A stretch of 64,000 nucleotides of DNA from assembly GCA_033182465.1 (NCBI GenBank), contig CP137325.1, positions 62,001 to 126,000 on the forward strand. The letters run 5' to 3'. Below are positions 36,738-48,459 of the stretch, one piece after another (position 1 is the stretch's first letter; every line of letters begins with the position of its first letter). The notes below the pieces were generated by a model. That model was not told the DNA's origin. It saw only the letters and a list, made by a program, of their open reading frames with translations, and did no database searches. This stretch comes from Sanghuangporus weigelae (lineage: Eukaryota; Basidiomycota; Agaricomycetes; Hymenochaetales; Hymenochaetaceae). The position numbers and the translations under genes were made by a program.

Positions 36738-38921
36738 TCATTCTTTCACTTATGCTCTCGCCGAGTGTTTCGGTATTTGTGTACTCGTGACCTTCTTGAT
36801 GACAATTACGCCTTCCCCCGCCGCGCTTTCTTCGTATTAATTAATAGTATGATTTTTGTGCTTTACAGGTATTTTGAGATTTCGCCCGAAACTTCTGTAA
36901 ATGGAAATGGGAAGAGAAGATTTCCTGTGAGAAAACATTATGTAATGTATCTCCACGTTGAATTGTTATTGGTTATTGGGGAGGGTAAAAAATACAGAAA
37001 TCCCTGTTGTAATACGGTACCCTGCATCCTGTGCTCCATTGACTCTCGACTTCTACTTTCTGTCCATACCGACCAACTCAAGTGTACTCTCTCCTACTTG
37101 CGAATGGGCAACTTCCTAGGGTGACCTTGGCCGCATCTGGCGGCATCCGGCCTGGTTATCGGTGTGACTTAAGGACCTCCGTCGCCGCTTTTCCGCTGGT
37201 ACAACGCAGACAGGATTGTCTGAGTCAACTGCTCTTCAATCGCGACCTAACCTCCGCAGGGGGGATCCATAGTTCTCTTGGAGAAGCTCAAATCTATTGA
37301 AGTTGATGTCCTTCCTAATATTTCCAACATCTTTCAGAAAAATCTGTGAAAGACCGATCAACAAGCAATCTTCCACTAGCCGATTTCCTCTCCCCTGTGG
37401 AGTTTTGATCTGTTTTCCACTTCAGGTAAAGTGTTCTGGTTCACTCGCACATATTTACAAAGTATGTATACCAAAGCGCCCGTCCTATCTCTGTTCCTTT
37501 GATCCTGATGTAGCCTTTAGACTGACACGTCGGCAATTCGCGCATATCTTCGTGCGATTGAACATGACGACACTAGACATCTCGCCTTCTCTGATGCCAA
37601 CACCATGTCTTCTCTCCTGCCGACTTCTTCTACAGGCGATGGACTTCTCAGCTCAGGAGATCGAGAATCTATGTCAGTGGTCTCATGAACATACCCTGTG
37701 ACAAAAGATTCCGAGAACGCTTTGTACGTTCATTCGATCCCCTGGTTATATCCTCCGTTATTAACCAAGGACAGTCAGTAGCTTCTTTACAGATAGTTGG
37801 TAATGCCGATAGGAACCCGCCGATGCTAGTGCGCGACGTACAAGAATATTTCGATCGGATCATAAAAACATGAGCGTATGGCGTGTGGTGAAACCTTTGG
37901 GATAGGAGTGCTTTGCTGGTGTCTCGACGGTCCATTCGGATTCCCGCATTCGTCGGAGGCGGGTGACTACATCCTCCCGTTTCAGTAACTTCTATTTGGT
38001 CTGTCCTTTCTGTGCGTAGCACCCGTTTGCTATTCAATTACTTGGGTAACTGACGCATTTCGTGTGCACATATAGCGATCGCTTGATAATGAAGGTGTTT
38101 AGCATTTATGACCACAGCCAGTCCGGACCGGAGAGGAACATGAACTTGCCAACACTTGCATTTGAAAATGCGTCTTGGGTTGTCGATGTATCAATTGGCA
38201 TAGCAATGCTCTTTTAGCGCCGTGAAGCCGATAGGGAAAACCGAAGAGTGAACTTTTGAGAAAAAATGCTACACGCTTCCATCCGCTGCGTTTAAGTCGG
38301 ATGTGAGACCAGGTGGCGAGAAGATAAAAGTTCATCCGAACTAAGGCGGAAAGTATTCACCTGAAATCAGTCATAGGTACTCGAATGTGAAGGTCGAAGA
38401 GGTTATTTCGCTTCTCTTAAGCAGTTTCATCTTTTGTTTGCTGCATTGAAGACAGTGTATGGTAATGACCAGTGTCGTAACTCGATTACGTAACGCACGC
38501 TATTGCGGTCCGTATGAGCTCCCAGCCTATTCTCATTCGGTTCTGAGCAGATCCGGGTACGCCATACCACAACATAATACTTCGTCTGAACTATTCCGAT
38601 TTGCGGAATGGCCGACACTGCGAGATGGAAATTAGTAAGTACTTCTCTAAAGCCCAGTCAATTTCTTTGAAGTTTCATCTTGTCAAAGGATGAGTCCGTC
38701 TCCTGACCGGTTTCCGAACTTTCAGTGGTATCGGCATCCTTTAGTTACCAACCAGTCGCGACTCGAGAATCGGGGCTCGTTCCGCTGTTAGAGGCCGGAT
38801 GAAATTTGGTCCAGTGCTGATCGAAAATTTAGAAGGTATTTAACAGCCCAAAAGTCTGCGCTTCATCTCAACATTCTCCGAAGTTCTCTTTGCCCGCCTC
38901 CTTAGCTTGATCTATATCACC
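36738..38921. other. 2.2 kb between P450 genes 1 and 2
   Basis: There is no supported gene; the longest frame (134 codons, 37297-37701) shows no domain. A segment at about 38130-38290 resembles 41590-41740 upstream of P450 gene 3 (shared CATTTGAAAA.TGCGTC and following phrases), so the duplicated unit probably includes far-upstream sequence. Confidence 0.45.
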
Positions 38922-40851
38922 ATGAGTGCTGTACTCATAGCCGACATCCTCTTTGGTGTCCTTGGCATATATCTTGCCAAGTCTTTTTTCTATCCTAAGA
39001 AGACGCATGGCCCACTTCCACCGGGGCCTAAGCCAAAGCCTTTCATTGGGAATTTAACAGATTTACCACCTTCTGGTCAACAAGAGTGGGTACATTGGGG
39101 CAAGCACAAGGACCTATATGGTTGGTACTTGTTTTCCTCTACATAGCCATGTACAAGGTCTCTGACGGTCTCTCCAATTCCTAGGCCCAATCAGCTCATT
39201 AACAACGTTCGGTCAAACTCTAATTCTTTTGAATGACCAGCGCGTTGCTTTCGAATTGCTCGAGAAGCGTTCTACTTCGTATTCTTCTCGTCCGAGGATG
39301 GTATTCAGCGGAGAAATGTACGTGTGCCATCTATGACTTGATTCACTTTTTAACGGATATATAAGGATTGGTTGGGAGAACCAGTTGGCTATGCAGCCCT
39401 ACACAAATCACTTTCGCGCATACCGTAAGAATATCCACTCCGTGGTGGGAACGAAATCTGCCGTTTCCCGATTCTACCAGCTTCAAGACATGGAAGTCCG
39501 TCGCTTCCTGTTTCGAATTCTAAATGAGCCGAACAAACTACTACACCATATAAGAACGTTTGTATTGTCACTACCTCTCGCGCACTGTACCTGACATTCT
39601 TCTCTTCCGAATAAAGCGAGGCTGGTGCTATCATTCTAAAGATATCACACGGATATACAATTGAACACAATACTCGGGATCCGCTCATTGATCTCGCCGA
39701 TGAGGCTGTCCTTCAGTTCTCGCTATCAGCAGTTCCCGGAGCCTGGATTGTTGATATACTCCCATTCTGTATGTATCCTTCATACGATTGCGCCACTTGT
39801 TGCTGAAACTACCGCTTAGTACAATATCTTCCAGCATGGATGCCCGGAATGACGTTCAGGCGCACGGCGGTGCATTGGAGAAATACCCTAGCGGAACTTG
39901 TCGAGAAGCCACATGCGTTTGTCAAGAAGCAGATGCGTTTAGGAAACCATGCGCACTCGTATACATCAGCGCTCTTAGGGAAGGGCAGTATTACTTCTGA
40001 AGATGAACATATCATCAAATGGTCTGCCGCATCTCTCTATGCTGGCGGTGCAGATACAGTACGTGGAGTTTTCTTCGCATAAAGGACGATCAATGTCTGA
40101 TAAAACGGGTGATGGATTCTAGACCGTGTCTTCATTATCAAGCTTCTTCCTCATGATGACGATGTATCCGAAGATTCAGCGCAAGGCTCAGGAAGAGATC
40201 GATCGAGTCATTGGCAGTGATCGCCTTCCCGGTTTCGAAGACCGCGATAATCTTCCGTACGTGGATGCAGTTGTCAAGGAAGTACTACGCTGGCATCCAA
40301 TTGGACCCATGGGTCTCCCGCATACGTCAACGGAAGATGATGTCTACGAAGGATATTTCATCCCAAAAGGCTCACTCCTTCTTGCAAACATTTGGTTATT
40401 ATTGATTCCACGCACTTTTCTCCATCATCTGATTATTCACCTTTTTTGGTTTAGGGCATTCACACACAACGCAGAGACGTACCACGATCCGATGGCTTTC
40501 AAACCAGAACGATTCCTCGGCGTTGATGGCCGAGCTCCTGAAACAGATCCTCGCACCCTTGTCTTCGGATTTGGTAGACGCATCTGCCCCGGTCGTGAAC
40601 TGGCGGATGCATCGATATATTTAACAATTGCTCAAAGTCTCGCGGTATTCGATATCAAGAAGGCGGTCGAGGATGGCAAAATAATTGAGCCTACTGTCTC
40701 GTTCTCAGCAGGGATTATCAGCCATCCACTCCCCTTCAAAACGAGCCTGGTTCCACGAAGCGCCAAAGCAGAAGCTCTCATTCGTTCTGTTGAAGAAGAT
40801 TATCCGATCACGGAGAGCGATGCAAATGAGCTCCTTAGTCTCGACATATAG
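38922..40851 (+). CDS. cytochrome P450 monooxygenase, copy 2 of tandem array
   Basis: Seven exons (38922-39120, 39185-39317, 39366-39557, 39617-39768, 39820-40058, 40123-40394, 40455-40851) give 527 residues. An N-terminal anchor (VLIADILFGVLGIYLAKSFF) leads to the hinge [14 protein letters not shown]-helix AGGADTTV, K-helix [15 protein letters not shown] and haem loop [12 protein letters not shown] with Cys440. It is the closest relative of copy 3, 3.6 kb downstream: the two last exons differ at only about a dozen residues. The last intron (40395-40454) is 60 nt with no stop in frame, so unspliced mRNA would encode 20 extra residues. The ATG at 38922 aligns with the start of copy 3. The substrate is unknown. 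Confidence 0.92.
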
Positions 40852-42528
40852 CATCGTTTATATGGTTGCCTGTCGTCACTCCACCTGTATTCAGGGTTAA
40901 GACACGCTGAACAACTGTATACTGATGAACGTAAATGCATCTCTATTCGTACAGACCGGGCGCATCAAATTGACTAGGAAGATAAATAATTCTTGAGAAT
41001 ATCACGAAAGAGAAATGAGAGTGCTATTTACTCCATCATCAGACGTAGTAATTTTGTTCCAACAACGGGTCCAAGTCACGCGCACGGAAATGTGACGAAA
41101 CCACGTGCCGTAAGTAGCCTCTGCCTCCGATATCTTTTGCAAAAAGAATCTTGATCCTTGACCCGCAACGCTTATAATCATCTATTGCGACTGTTGACGG
41201 ACTCCAAAGTCCATGAATTTTTTTCAGAAATGATTTGTAACCTTCATTTCGCCGGCCCGATTGGCCATAGTCTGCACTGGCAGTGCTAAGCGAGAAAGGT
41301 CAGTAGCCACGCTGTAGAATCTCAGTGGAGATGCAGGTCCCGGCAACACCGATAAGCACAACATGTCAGAGTACTAGTACTTTGCTAGTCGCCGGATCGC
41401 CCATTAGGACTTCACGTTCGTCGATGGAGAATGACTCTCAAAATCAGGCGCTTGGTTTCCTTTTCCTTGCGTAGAGTCCTCAGCTATTTTGGTCGATCAC
41501 TCAGCCACTAAGGACAATCGCATGGCCATGATGCTTCTTATTGTCTACGGCCGCAATGAATCCAGAGACAGGAGAGGAAGAGGAACTTCTCAATCGTCAC
41601 ATTTGAAAAATGCGTCCGGTAGTGCCGACGAATCAGTTGGCACAACATTATTCCCTGGCGCCGGCAGGCTAATGGAGACAGGGAAAGCCGTAGAGACAGA
41701 TCTTCGTAAAGAAGTTGTACCTATCCCTTCACCTGCGCTCAATTCGAACATAACGTCCATCAGGACCAAAAAAAATACCTAATCGCGATCACGACTTGCA
41801 ACGCGTAGACGATCGGGCTTCGGAATGCGAAGACTGAAGATTCCTTGTCACTTCTCAAATTCTCCGACATCGACTATCCCACCTTCCATCATCTCCAGAA
41901 AAGCTAAAACGAGAATTATTGCCATCATGCACAGCCGGTTTCGTTTTGGCCGCGCATCTATCAGGGTCGAATCATTTTTGGATCAGAGGAGTAACTCTCG
42001 TCACGTATCGCATGTCAGTGTCAAATGTTGGGGAGGAACATCGGGCCAGAGAAGGTCGTCCATGCACTGTCACCAGTAAAGTTCTGTTGCGCGACATTAC
42101 CTGGTAGATTTGCCAGCGCGAATTTCCAATTGTAGGAATGGAACATGCGCACAACGTTTCGCGGGAAAATTGATGTTGTCGACGGTATAAAAGAGGTATT
42201 GTTATTGCGATATCCTTATCACGTTCAAGGACTTCCAACACAGCTTTCAGAATTTCAGTGGTATCCATATCTCTATTCTACGATCATCTAGAATGAAGAC
42301 TGTCCCACCGTTGACAAGCGGAATGAGATTGAACTGAGTATTCATCAAAAGACCCGATTATTCCAAGCAATGTATCGTCTTCTGGAGCGAAATGATATGC
42401 ATCCAGATTTCTTGAGGTACTTTCTGAAAGTATTTATTAGCCCGACCATCTATTCTCCGCCTCGCCTCATTCTCCCAGGTCGTTTCACACTTGCATCATT
42501 CCAGCGCGTTGATCAGAGCTAACTCATC
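40852..42528. other. 1.7 kb between P450 genes 2 and 3
   Basis: There is no supported gene. A 97-codon frame at 41489-41782 overlaps the segment that is also found upstream of P450 gene 2, so it is more likely duplicated promoter-distal DNA than a protein gene. Confidence 0.45.
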
Positions 42529-44462
42529 ATGGGTGTTGTACTCATAGCCGACATCCTCTTTGGTGTCCTTGGCATATATCTTGTCAAGTTGTTCCTCTAT
42601 CCTAAGACGATGTATGGACCTCTTCCACCAGGGCCTAAGCCAAAGCCTTTCATTGGGAACTTGACAGATCTGCCGCCTTCCGGTCAGCAAGAGTGGGTAC
42701 ATTGGAGCAAACACAGGGACCTGTATGGTTCGTGCTGGCTTTCCTCTACAAGGTCCTGTATGATGTCACTGACGATCATTCCGAAATGTTTCTCGCAGGC
42801 CCAATGAGCTCCCTAACAACTTTTGGACAAACCCTTATTATTTTGAATGACAAGCGCATTGCTTTTGAGCTGCTGGAGAAGCGTTCCTTATCTTATTCTT
42901 CTCGTCCGAAGATGGTGTTCTGCGGGGAGATGTACGTGTCACATATTCGGCCCGATCCCATTGCTAACAGATATCTAAGGATCGGCTGGAAGAACCAACT
43001 GGCGATGCAGCCCTATACAAACCTCTTCCGTGCAAATCGCAAATATTTCCACGCCATGATAGGAACGAAACACGCCATTTCGCGATTTGCTGAGCTTCAA
43101 GACATGGAGGTCCGACGCTTTCTCTTTCGGGTTCTAAATAAGCCAAGTGAGCTTCTGCAGCATATTAGAGCGTTTGTTTTGTCACCATCTCTTGCATGAT
43201 ACACCAACTAATGTGTTTATCTTCAAAGCGAAACAGGTGCTATCATTCTAAAGATATCTCATGGATATTCAATTGAACACAATGCTCACGATCCGCTTAT
43301 TGACCTGGCCGATGAGGCTGTCCTTCAGTTCTCGCTATCGGCAGTTCCCGGAGCCTGGATTGTTGACATACTTCCGTTCTGTATGTATCCTTCATACAAT
43401 TGCGCCACTTATTGTTGAAACTGCCGTGTAGTACAATATCTTCCAGCGTGGATGCCCGGCATGGCGTTCCAGCGCACGGCGGCACATTGGAAAGATACGC
43501 TTACAGAACTCGTTGAGAAGCCTCATGCATTCGTCAAGAAGCAGATGCATTCAGGAAACTATTCGTACTCGTATGCATCGGCACTCTTAGGGAGGGGAAA
43601 TACCACCCCCGAAGAGGAATATATCATCAAATGGTCCGCCGCATCTCTCTATGCTGCCGGTGCAGATACAGTACGTGGAGCTCCCTTCGCATAGAGAACA
43701 ATCAATGCCTGATAATGGGTTATGCGTACCTAGACCGTGTCTTCATTATCAAGTTTCTTCCTAGTGATGATGATGTATCCGGAAATTCAGCGCAAGGCTC
43801 AGGAGGAGATCGATCGAGTCATTGGCAGTGATCGCCTTCCGAGCTTCAAAGACCGAGATGACTTGCCATACGTGGATGCAGTTGTCAAGGAAGTCCTGCG
43901 TTGGCATCCAGTTGGACCCATGGGTCTCCCGCATATGTCAACGGAAGATGATGTCTATGAAGGGTATTTCATCCCAAAGGGTTCGCTCCTTCTTGCAAAC
44001 ATTTGGTTATTATTGATTCCACGCACTTTTCTCCATCATCTGATTATTCACCTTTTCTGGTTTAGGGCCTTTATGCACGACGCGGAAACGTACCACGATC
44101 CGATGGCTTTCAGACCAGAACGATTCTTCGGTGTTGATGGCCGAGCTCCTGAAACAGATCTTCGCACCCTTGTCTTCGGATTTGGTAGACGCATCTGCCC
44201 CGGTCGTGAACTGGCGGATGCATCGATATATTTAACAATTGCGCAGAGCCTCGCGGTATTCGACATCAAGAAGGTGGTCGAGGATGGCAAAATAGTTGAG
44301 CCTACTGTCTCGTTCTCAGCAGGGATTGTTAGTCATCCACTTCCCTTCAAAACGAACTTGGTTCCACGGAGCGCCAAAGCAGAAGCTCTCATTCGTTCTG
44401 TTGAAGAAGATTATCCGATCACGGAGAGCGATGCAAAGGAGCTGCTTAGCCTCAATATATAG
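42529..44462 (+). CDS. cytochrome P450 monooxygenase, copy 3 of tandem array
   Basis: Seven exons (42529-42727, 42799-42931, 42980-43171, 43229-43380, 43432-43670, 43734-44005, 44066-44462) give 527 residues, the same length and exon sizes as copy 2. Motifs are the hinge [14 protein letters not shown]-helix AAGADTTV, EVLRWHP, FRPERFFG and [12 protein letters not shown] (Cys440). The intron before the last exon (44006-44065) differs from that of copy 2 at one base in 60, and it too is free of in-frame stops. This points to a recent duplication or gene conversion of the 3' half, because the 5' exons have diverged more. It is a membrane-bound monooxygenase; substrate unknown. Confidence 0.92.
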
Positions 44463-45160
44463 CGTCGTTTATGTGGTCGCCTGTTGTCATTCGGCTTGTC
44501 ATTTCCCGGTTTCCTTGGAATTTATGCAATTCTCCTGTATTCAGGTTTAAGATACGTAGCTAAGCTAGATATTACCTTTGTGCAGGCTACGGGAGCACGA
44601 CTTCAATCACGTACCGTGTCGATCAAATTCTGATATTCACAAACATCAGAACGTAACGAAGTCCGGCACTCGCACTCCAACGACATCAATTGAAAGTGAT
44701 CATTCTCATGATGCATTTTGGATCTTCTTTCATTTCTTTTTATGGTGTCCAGTTGACTTTAGTGCTGCATCCGCGCCTCAGGAGATTGCAATGTGGGTCG
44801 GGACCGTGTTGGCTACGACGTCATGAACTGAGATTGACTGTTACTTCTAAATTTGCATTTTGCTTCTTGAAGGGAACGAGATTATAGCTTTCATGATATC
44901 ATTCCCAATCGAATATGCTGCTTCTTCACGAGGCGAATCATGATTCGTCTTACCTATGGATCTCATCTTGTCCCTTTGAGCCTCACTATCAGTCAACCCC
45001 ACCCCCCACATAGCCATCATCAGATGGAGTAGGAGCGACTTCACCTCAACTATCATGATACGATGATAGCCATCATATTCGGGAGACTATATCTTGACGG
45101 GTTCGTAGCATGCAACTTGTCTCTGCGGAGTCTGCGCTGCTTCGTCCCGTGTCAGACGAG
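44463..45160. other. intergenic region between P450 gene 3 and the DUF6533 gene
   Basis: This holds the 3' flank of P450 gene 3 and the promoter of the membrane-protein gene. I see no gene and no clear TATA box. Confidence 0.45.
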
Positions 45161-47287
45161 ATGCGTGCGGTTTTCCTTTCATCGTTATTGTCCGACGATC
45201 GCGAGCAGCTTGTTGGTCGGTACCTTGCCGGTAAGAGGTTCCGCGTATGACTGCTATGTAGTCACATTTTTTCTCACATCAAATCAAGTTTCAGCCATTG
45301 TAATCCTTGTGTTCGACACATTGCTGACCGTTCAAGGCGACAGTTATATATGGACCACGCACAGGCGATCAGTTCCAAAGATAGCCTATTTTACTTATAG
45401 GTATCTCATGCTCGGTGCTGTAGTGACTTATCTTATCTGTGAGTATGGTATATATGACCACGGCTGATAGAACAGCTGTTTATTTGGCTATACCCATAAG
45501 CTACGTTTCCAACGAAAGCGATACTAGATAATGGGGTTCGTAACTTTCTTGCTAGTTTTATATCGAAGAATGTACTGATGGATTCTAATGCATTTCATGC
45601 CACCTAGTAATCATATTTTGAATACGCTGTCTAGGATTTCTCATAAGAAATCTCAGATGTGATACTCTCGCGAAAATGATAAGCGTCGCTATGTTTTCGG
45701 GTGACAGCGTCGGTCATTGTGAGGAAATGTTAAAATTATACCCGTCATAAATCTGATTGTACAACAGTTTTGGTCGTTTTCCGAACATTTACGCTTTGGG
45801 AGAGAAAACCCAATATCCTCAGGCTCCTGTTGATCGGCTCTCTACTTGCAAATGGTGCTTCTTGTGCCTTTCTAGTGCTGTCCGCTAAAAATGTTTCCGG
45901 TACATCTTTTCCTGTCCTTCTTTCCGAAGACCAAATATGACCTATTCTTACTACTTAGCACCAGCTGTCTTCAACACATGTGCTGGTCAAAGTAATCCGA
46001 AATATGTGCTCGGAATCTGGATTTCTCAGGTGAGTCGATTACACTTCTAACAAATGTCTGGGGCACCATGAATAATATTTCGCTTCGGGACCCGTGCCTA
46101 GGGCTCCGCGCGTATCGTATACGATACGCGCGTATAATTTTAGGCATATACGCATACGCTCGTATAAAATACGAGCGTATATTTGATTTTGAACTGAGAT
46201 ACGGATACGCGCGTATATATACGGCGTATACGGCATATACGGGTCCACACCAACAACACAACATTCTGACCATTGCACGTCGTGTTTGTGCCTAGAAAAT
46301 ACTTTCATTGCGTTCCTTAAGGTGAGACACCTAATACAAATACTAATTTTTGTGCACAAATGACGAGGTTCTGCCAGAATTCTGTCAGATAAGGGAGTAT
46401 GAAATTATGTAATTTTTGCATTATAAGCGAGACAACTCTAAATATTATGCTGGACGTGTACTAGAGACCGTGACCACACACCCAACAAAGATTTCGGTGA
46501 GTTATGTCTAATTTCGAAGCAAAGAGGCAAATTTCTCATTCAAGTGCGAGATTTCTTACTGTTTTCAGGCCCAAAAATATACGCACGTATACGCCGTATA
46601 CGCCAAAATTTCCAAAATATTATACGCATACGGGCGTATAAATACGCGCGTATAATCCAGTTGCTTGAGCTGATACGCATACGCGCGTATAGCGTATACG
46701 CCGTATCGTATACGCGCGTATAGCGTATACGCCGTATCGTATACGCTATATACGATACGCTGCGGAGCCCTACCCGTGCCGCTCGAAAGACTGTATTCGA
46801 TCTATACGTGCTTGTCCTCGTTTCATTGAACGCTATGGATCGGCCCCGACTCTCCAGTCAAGGATTTTTAAGTATCATTCTCGATGATGGCGCGTCTATG
46901 ATCCTGGTATGGACATCATTTTTCACAAATAAAAGTACACTCATAGCAGCTCTAATTATTAGTGTACATGGGGTAATGAATAGCACATATTTATCATTAC
47001 TCACAAATTTACCTTCTATAACCTTCTATAAAGTTATCCGGATGGCGAACGTTGCCATATGTCTTCGAAACGACGTACGCCCATCATTCGTCAAGTGTCT
47101 CTAACATCTTGTTCATGACCTTATTTTGATTCAGGAGACGTTGCCCGCCATCAGTCTTTCATTATCCGAATCTCTTATCACCACGAATAATTTGCGACTC
47201 TTGGGCGAAACTTTTCATTCCAAAATGAGGGTAAGGGATGAGAAGAGAGAAAGTGAAATGGAGCCTTATTCGCTAATGAAGAATTGA
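45161..47287 (+). CDS. DUF6533-type fungal integral membrane protein, intron carrying a MITE
   Basis: Eight exons (45161-45230, 45295-45438, 45556-45571, 45657-45700, 45768-45899, 45959-46029, 46790-47089, 47135-47287) give 309 residues. Residues 24-70 match the DUF6533 signature: an AAIVILVFDTLLTVQGDSYI helix, then a RRSVPKIAYFTYRYL segment. Further helices include FRTFTLWERKPNILRLLLIG and TVFDLYVLVLVSLNAMDRPR, then a cytosolic tail (LLGETFHSK... ending YSLMKN). Such seven-helix-like proteins are numerous in agaricomycetes and have no known function. The sixth intron (46030-46789) is 760 nt because a 674-bp transposable element plus its 8-bp duplication sits in it; without them it would be 78 nt. 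Exon 3 (16 nt) is the weakest part of the model, but it keeps the frame. Confidence 0.72.
46099..46772. mobile_element. non-autonomous hAT-like MITE with 8-bp target duplication
   Basis: The element starts TAGGGCTCCGC and ends with its reverse complement GCGGAGCCCTA; the similarity extends inward (GCGTATCGTATA on both ends after one extra base at the right). It is flanked by an exact 8-bp direct repeat CCCGTGCC at 46091-46098 and 46773-46780. An 8-bp duplication with termini of TAGGG type is the hallmark of the hAT superfamily. The 674-bp interior has no transposase frame. It is filled on both sides with short palindromes built on TATACGCGCGTATA and TACGCGTA, which may be subterminal transposase-binding repeats, while the middle (46240-46570) is ordinary AT-rich DNA. 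It lies inside an intron of the DUF6533 gene. Confidence 0.88.
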
Positions 47288-47849
47288 TGTTGCTGGCCAC
47301 GTTTCTATGGAACTGGAGGTCCTGGGGAGAAGAGATGGTCACTATCGTCTAAACCGTAGTGAGTATATACAAGGCAGTGATCTGGTAATACGCCTTTATG
47401 GTGTCGTCAGTATAAGGATTGAATTTTATGTGAAAAATATGCACGGACCATGTTGATGGCATTGCTCATAACAATTGATTAATTGAACTCCGGTTTTCGA
47501 GTTCTATAATGATACTTTGGACGTGGCCATTATGCCTTGAGTCCGGGTCAATAAGCACCAGTTCCGTTTCTCTCTTCACTCCTAGACATGTTCCGTTATG
47601 CTTCACATATACACCTCTTTTCAAAGTGTTATCATGGGTCGAGTAATCGCATATAAATCCCCTTCCATGTTGAATTCGGAAACAGCTCATATATACGTGG
47701 TATGGATCGGCGACTATGAATGTACTTGTTGTGTTTATGTGGCAAAAACCTCAGTGAAAGAACTAACCCTGCAGGAATGAGTGTCTATGTTGAATAAGAT
47801 TGCGTCAGAATTTCAACTAACATCCCATATTCCGCATGAGCTCGGTCTC

Positions 47850-47975
47850 AGTCACTCTTTCGCTGACAGGAAACTCCCCTAGCTTTTGAGCCTCGACAGA
47901 CTGAGCACGCCTCGAAAGACCAGAATGGCGAATGTTGCGCTATGCTTGCTAAGAAACGTCGGTCTTGAGCGATGA
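47850..47975 (+). pseudogene. short relic of a DUF6533-type gene
   Basis: One frame reads RMANVALCLLRNV, close to RMANVAICLRNDV in the next-to-last exon of the intact DUF6533 gene about 860 bp upstream; weaker similarity (LLSLDRLSTPRK) precedes it. Stops bound the segment on both sides. It looks like the remains of a tandem copy. Confidence 0.45.
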
Positions 47976-48332
47976 TACCTTGTATGATGTCGAACCGCCT
48001 CGCACCGCGCAGCCTTGTCGGATCTGAATCGGAATGCTAGAAACATAGTTCATGGAAAAGGATGAAGAATTCCGGAACGCTTCTGATACTGAAGTCGGAA
48101 TAGTCCGGGCAAAGAGGTAGTTTTTGACACGAGACACTTGAGTGCAAGTGCGGAATGAGCAGTGGACACATTCCGGTGCTCCATACATCATCACCTTGGG
48201 GCTTTCAATAGAGAGCTATGTTATGTCCAGGCGGATGCAGAGCCTTTGAGCAGTAGCGGCCGCCGATGTTTACGTCTCCAGACGACGACGAAGTGGCGAT
48301 GTCAGACTGCGAGTCGGCGTACTATAATGGGA

Positions 48333-48340
48333 TATATAAG
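48333..48340 (+). promoter_or_regulatory. TATA box of the small Gly/His-rich gene
   Basis: TATATAAG lies 127 bp upstream of the proposed start codon at 48460, a usual fungal spacing if the 5' UTR is about 80-100 nt. Confidence 0.55.
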
Positions 48341-48459
48341 ACACCTGTATCAATAATCAATCCATCCATTCACACTTCGTACCATACTATACTCCAAGAC
48401 AGTCAATAACGCAAGCTCGCATCTATTCTTATTGAATTCAGGAAATAAACTACTCGACA

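Larger units (their letters stand above)
47288..48459. other. intergenic region with a DUF6533 relic and the small-gene promoter
   Basis: Apart from the short relic at 47850-47975 and a TATA box at 48333, both listed separately, I see no gene here. Confidence 0.45.

Noticed and set aside
40126-40851. Single open frame without intron, with 20 extra residues
   Set aside because: P450 genes 1 and 4 have an intron with stops at the same place, the piece has GT and AG ends, and P450 proteins lack this insert; treated as an intron.
30094-44462. Secondary-metabolite gene cluster (P450s plus lipase)
   Set aside because: No polyketide synthase, NRPS, terpene cyclase, methyltransferase or cluster regulator is visible; the P450s are one duplicated family.
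46099-46772. CRISPR-like or plain tandem repeat array of CGCGTATA units
   Set aside because: Repeats are irregular and palindromic, and the block has clear terminal inverted repeats and a target duplication; a MITE explains it.
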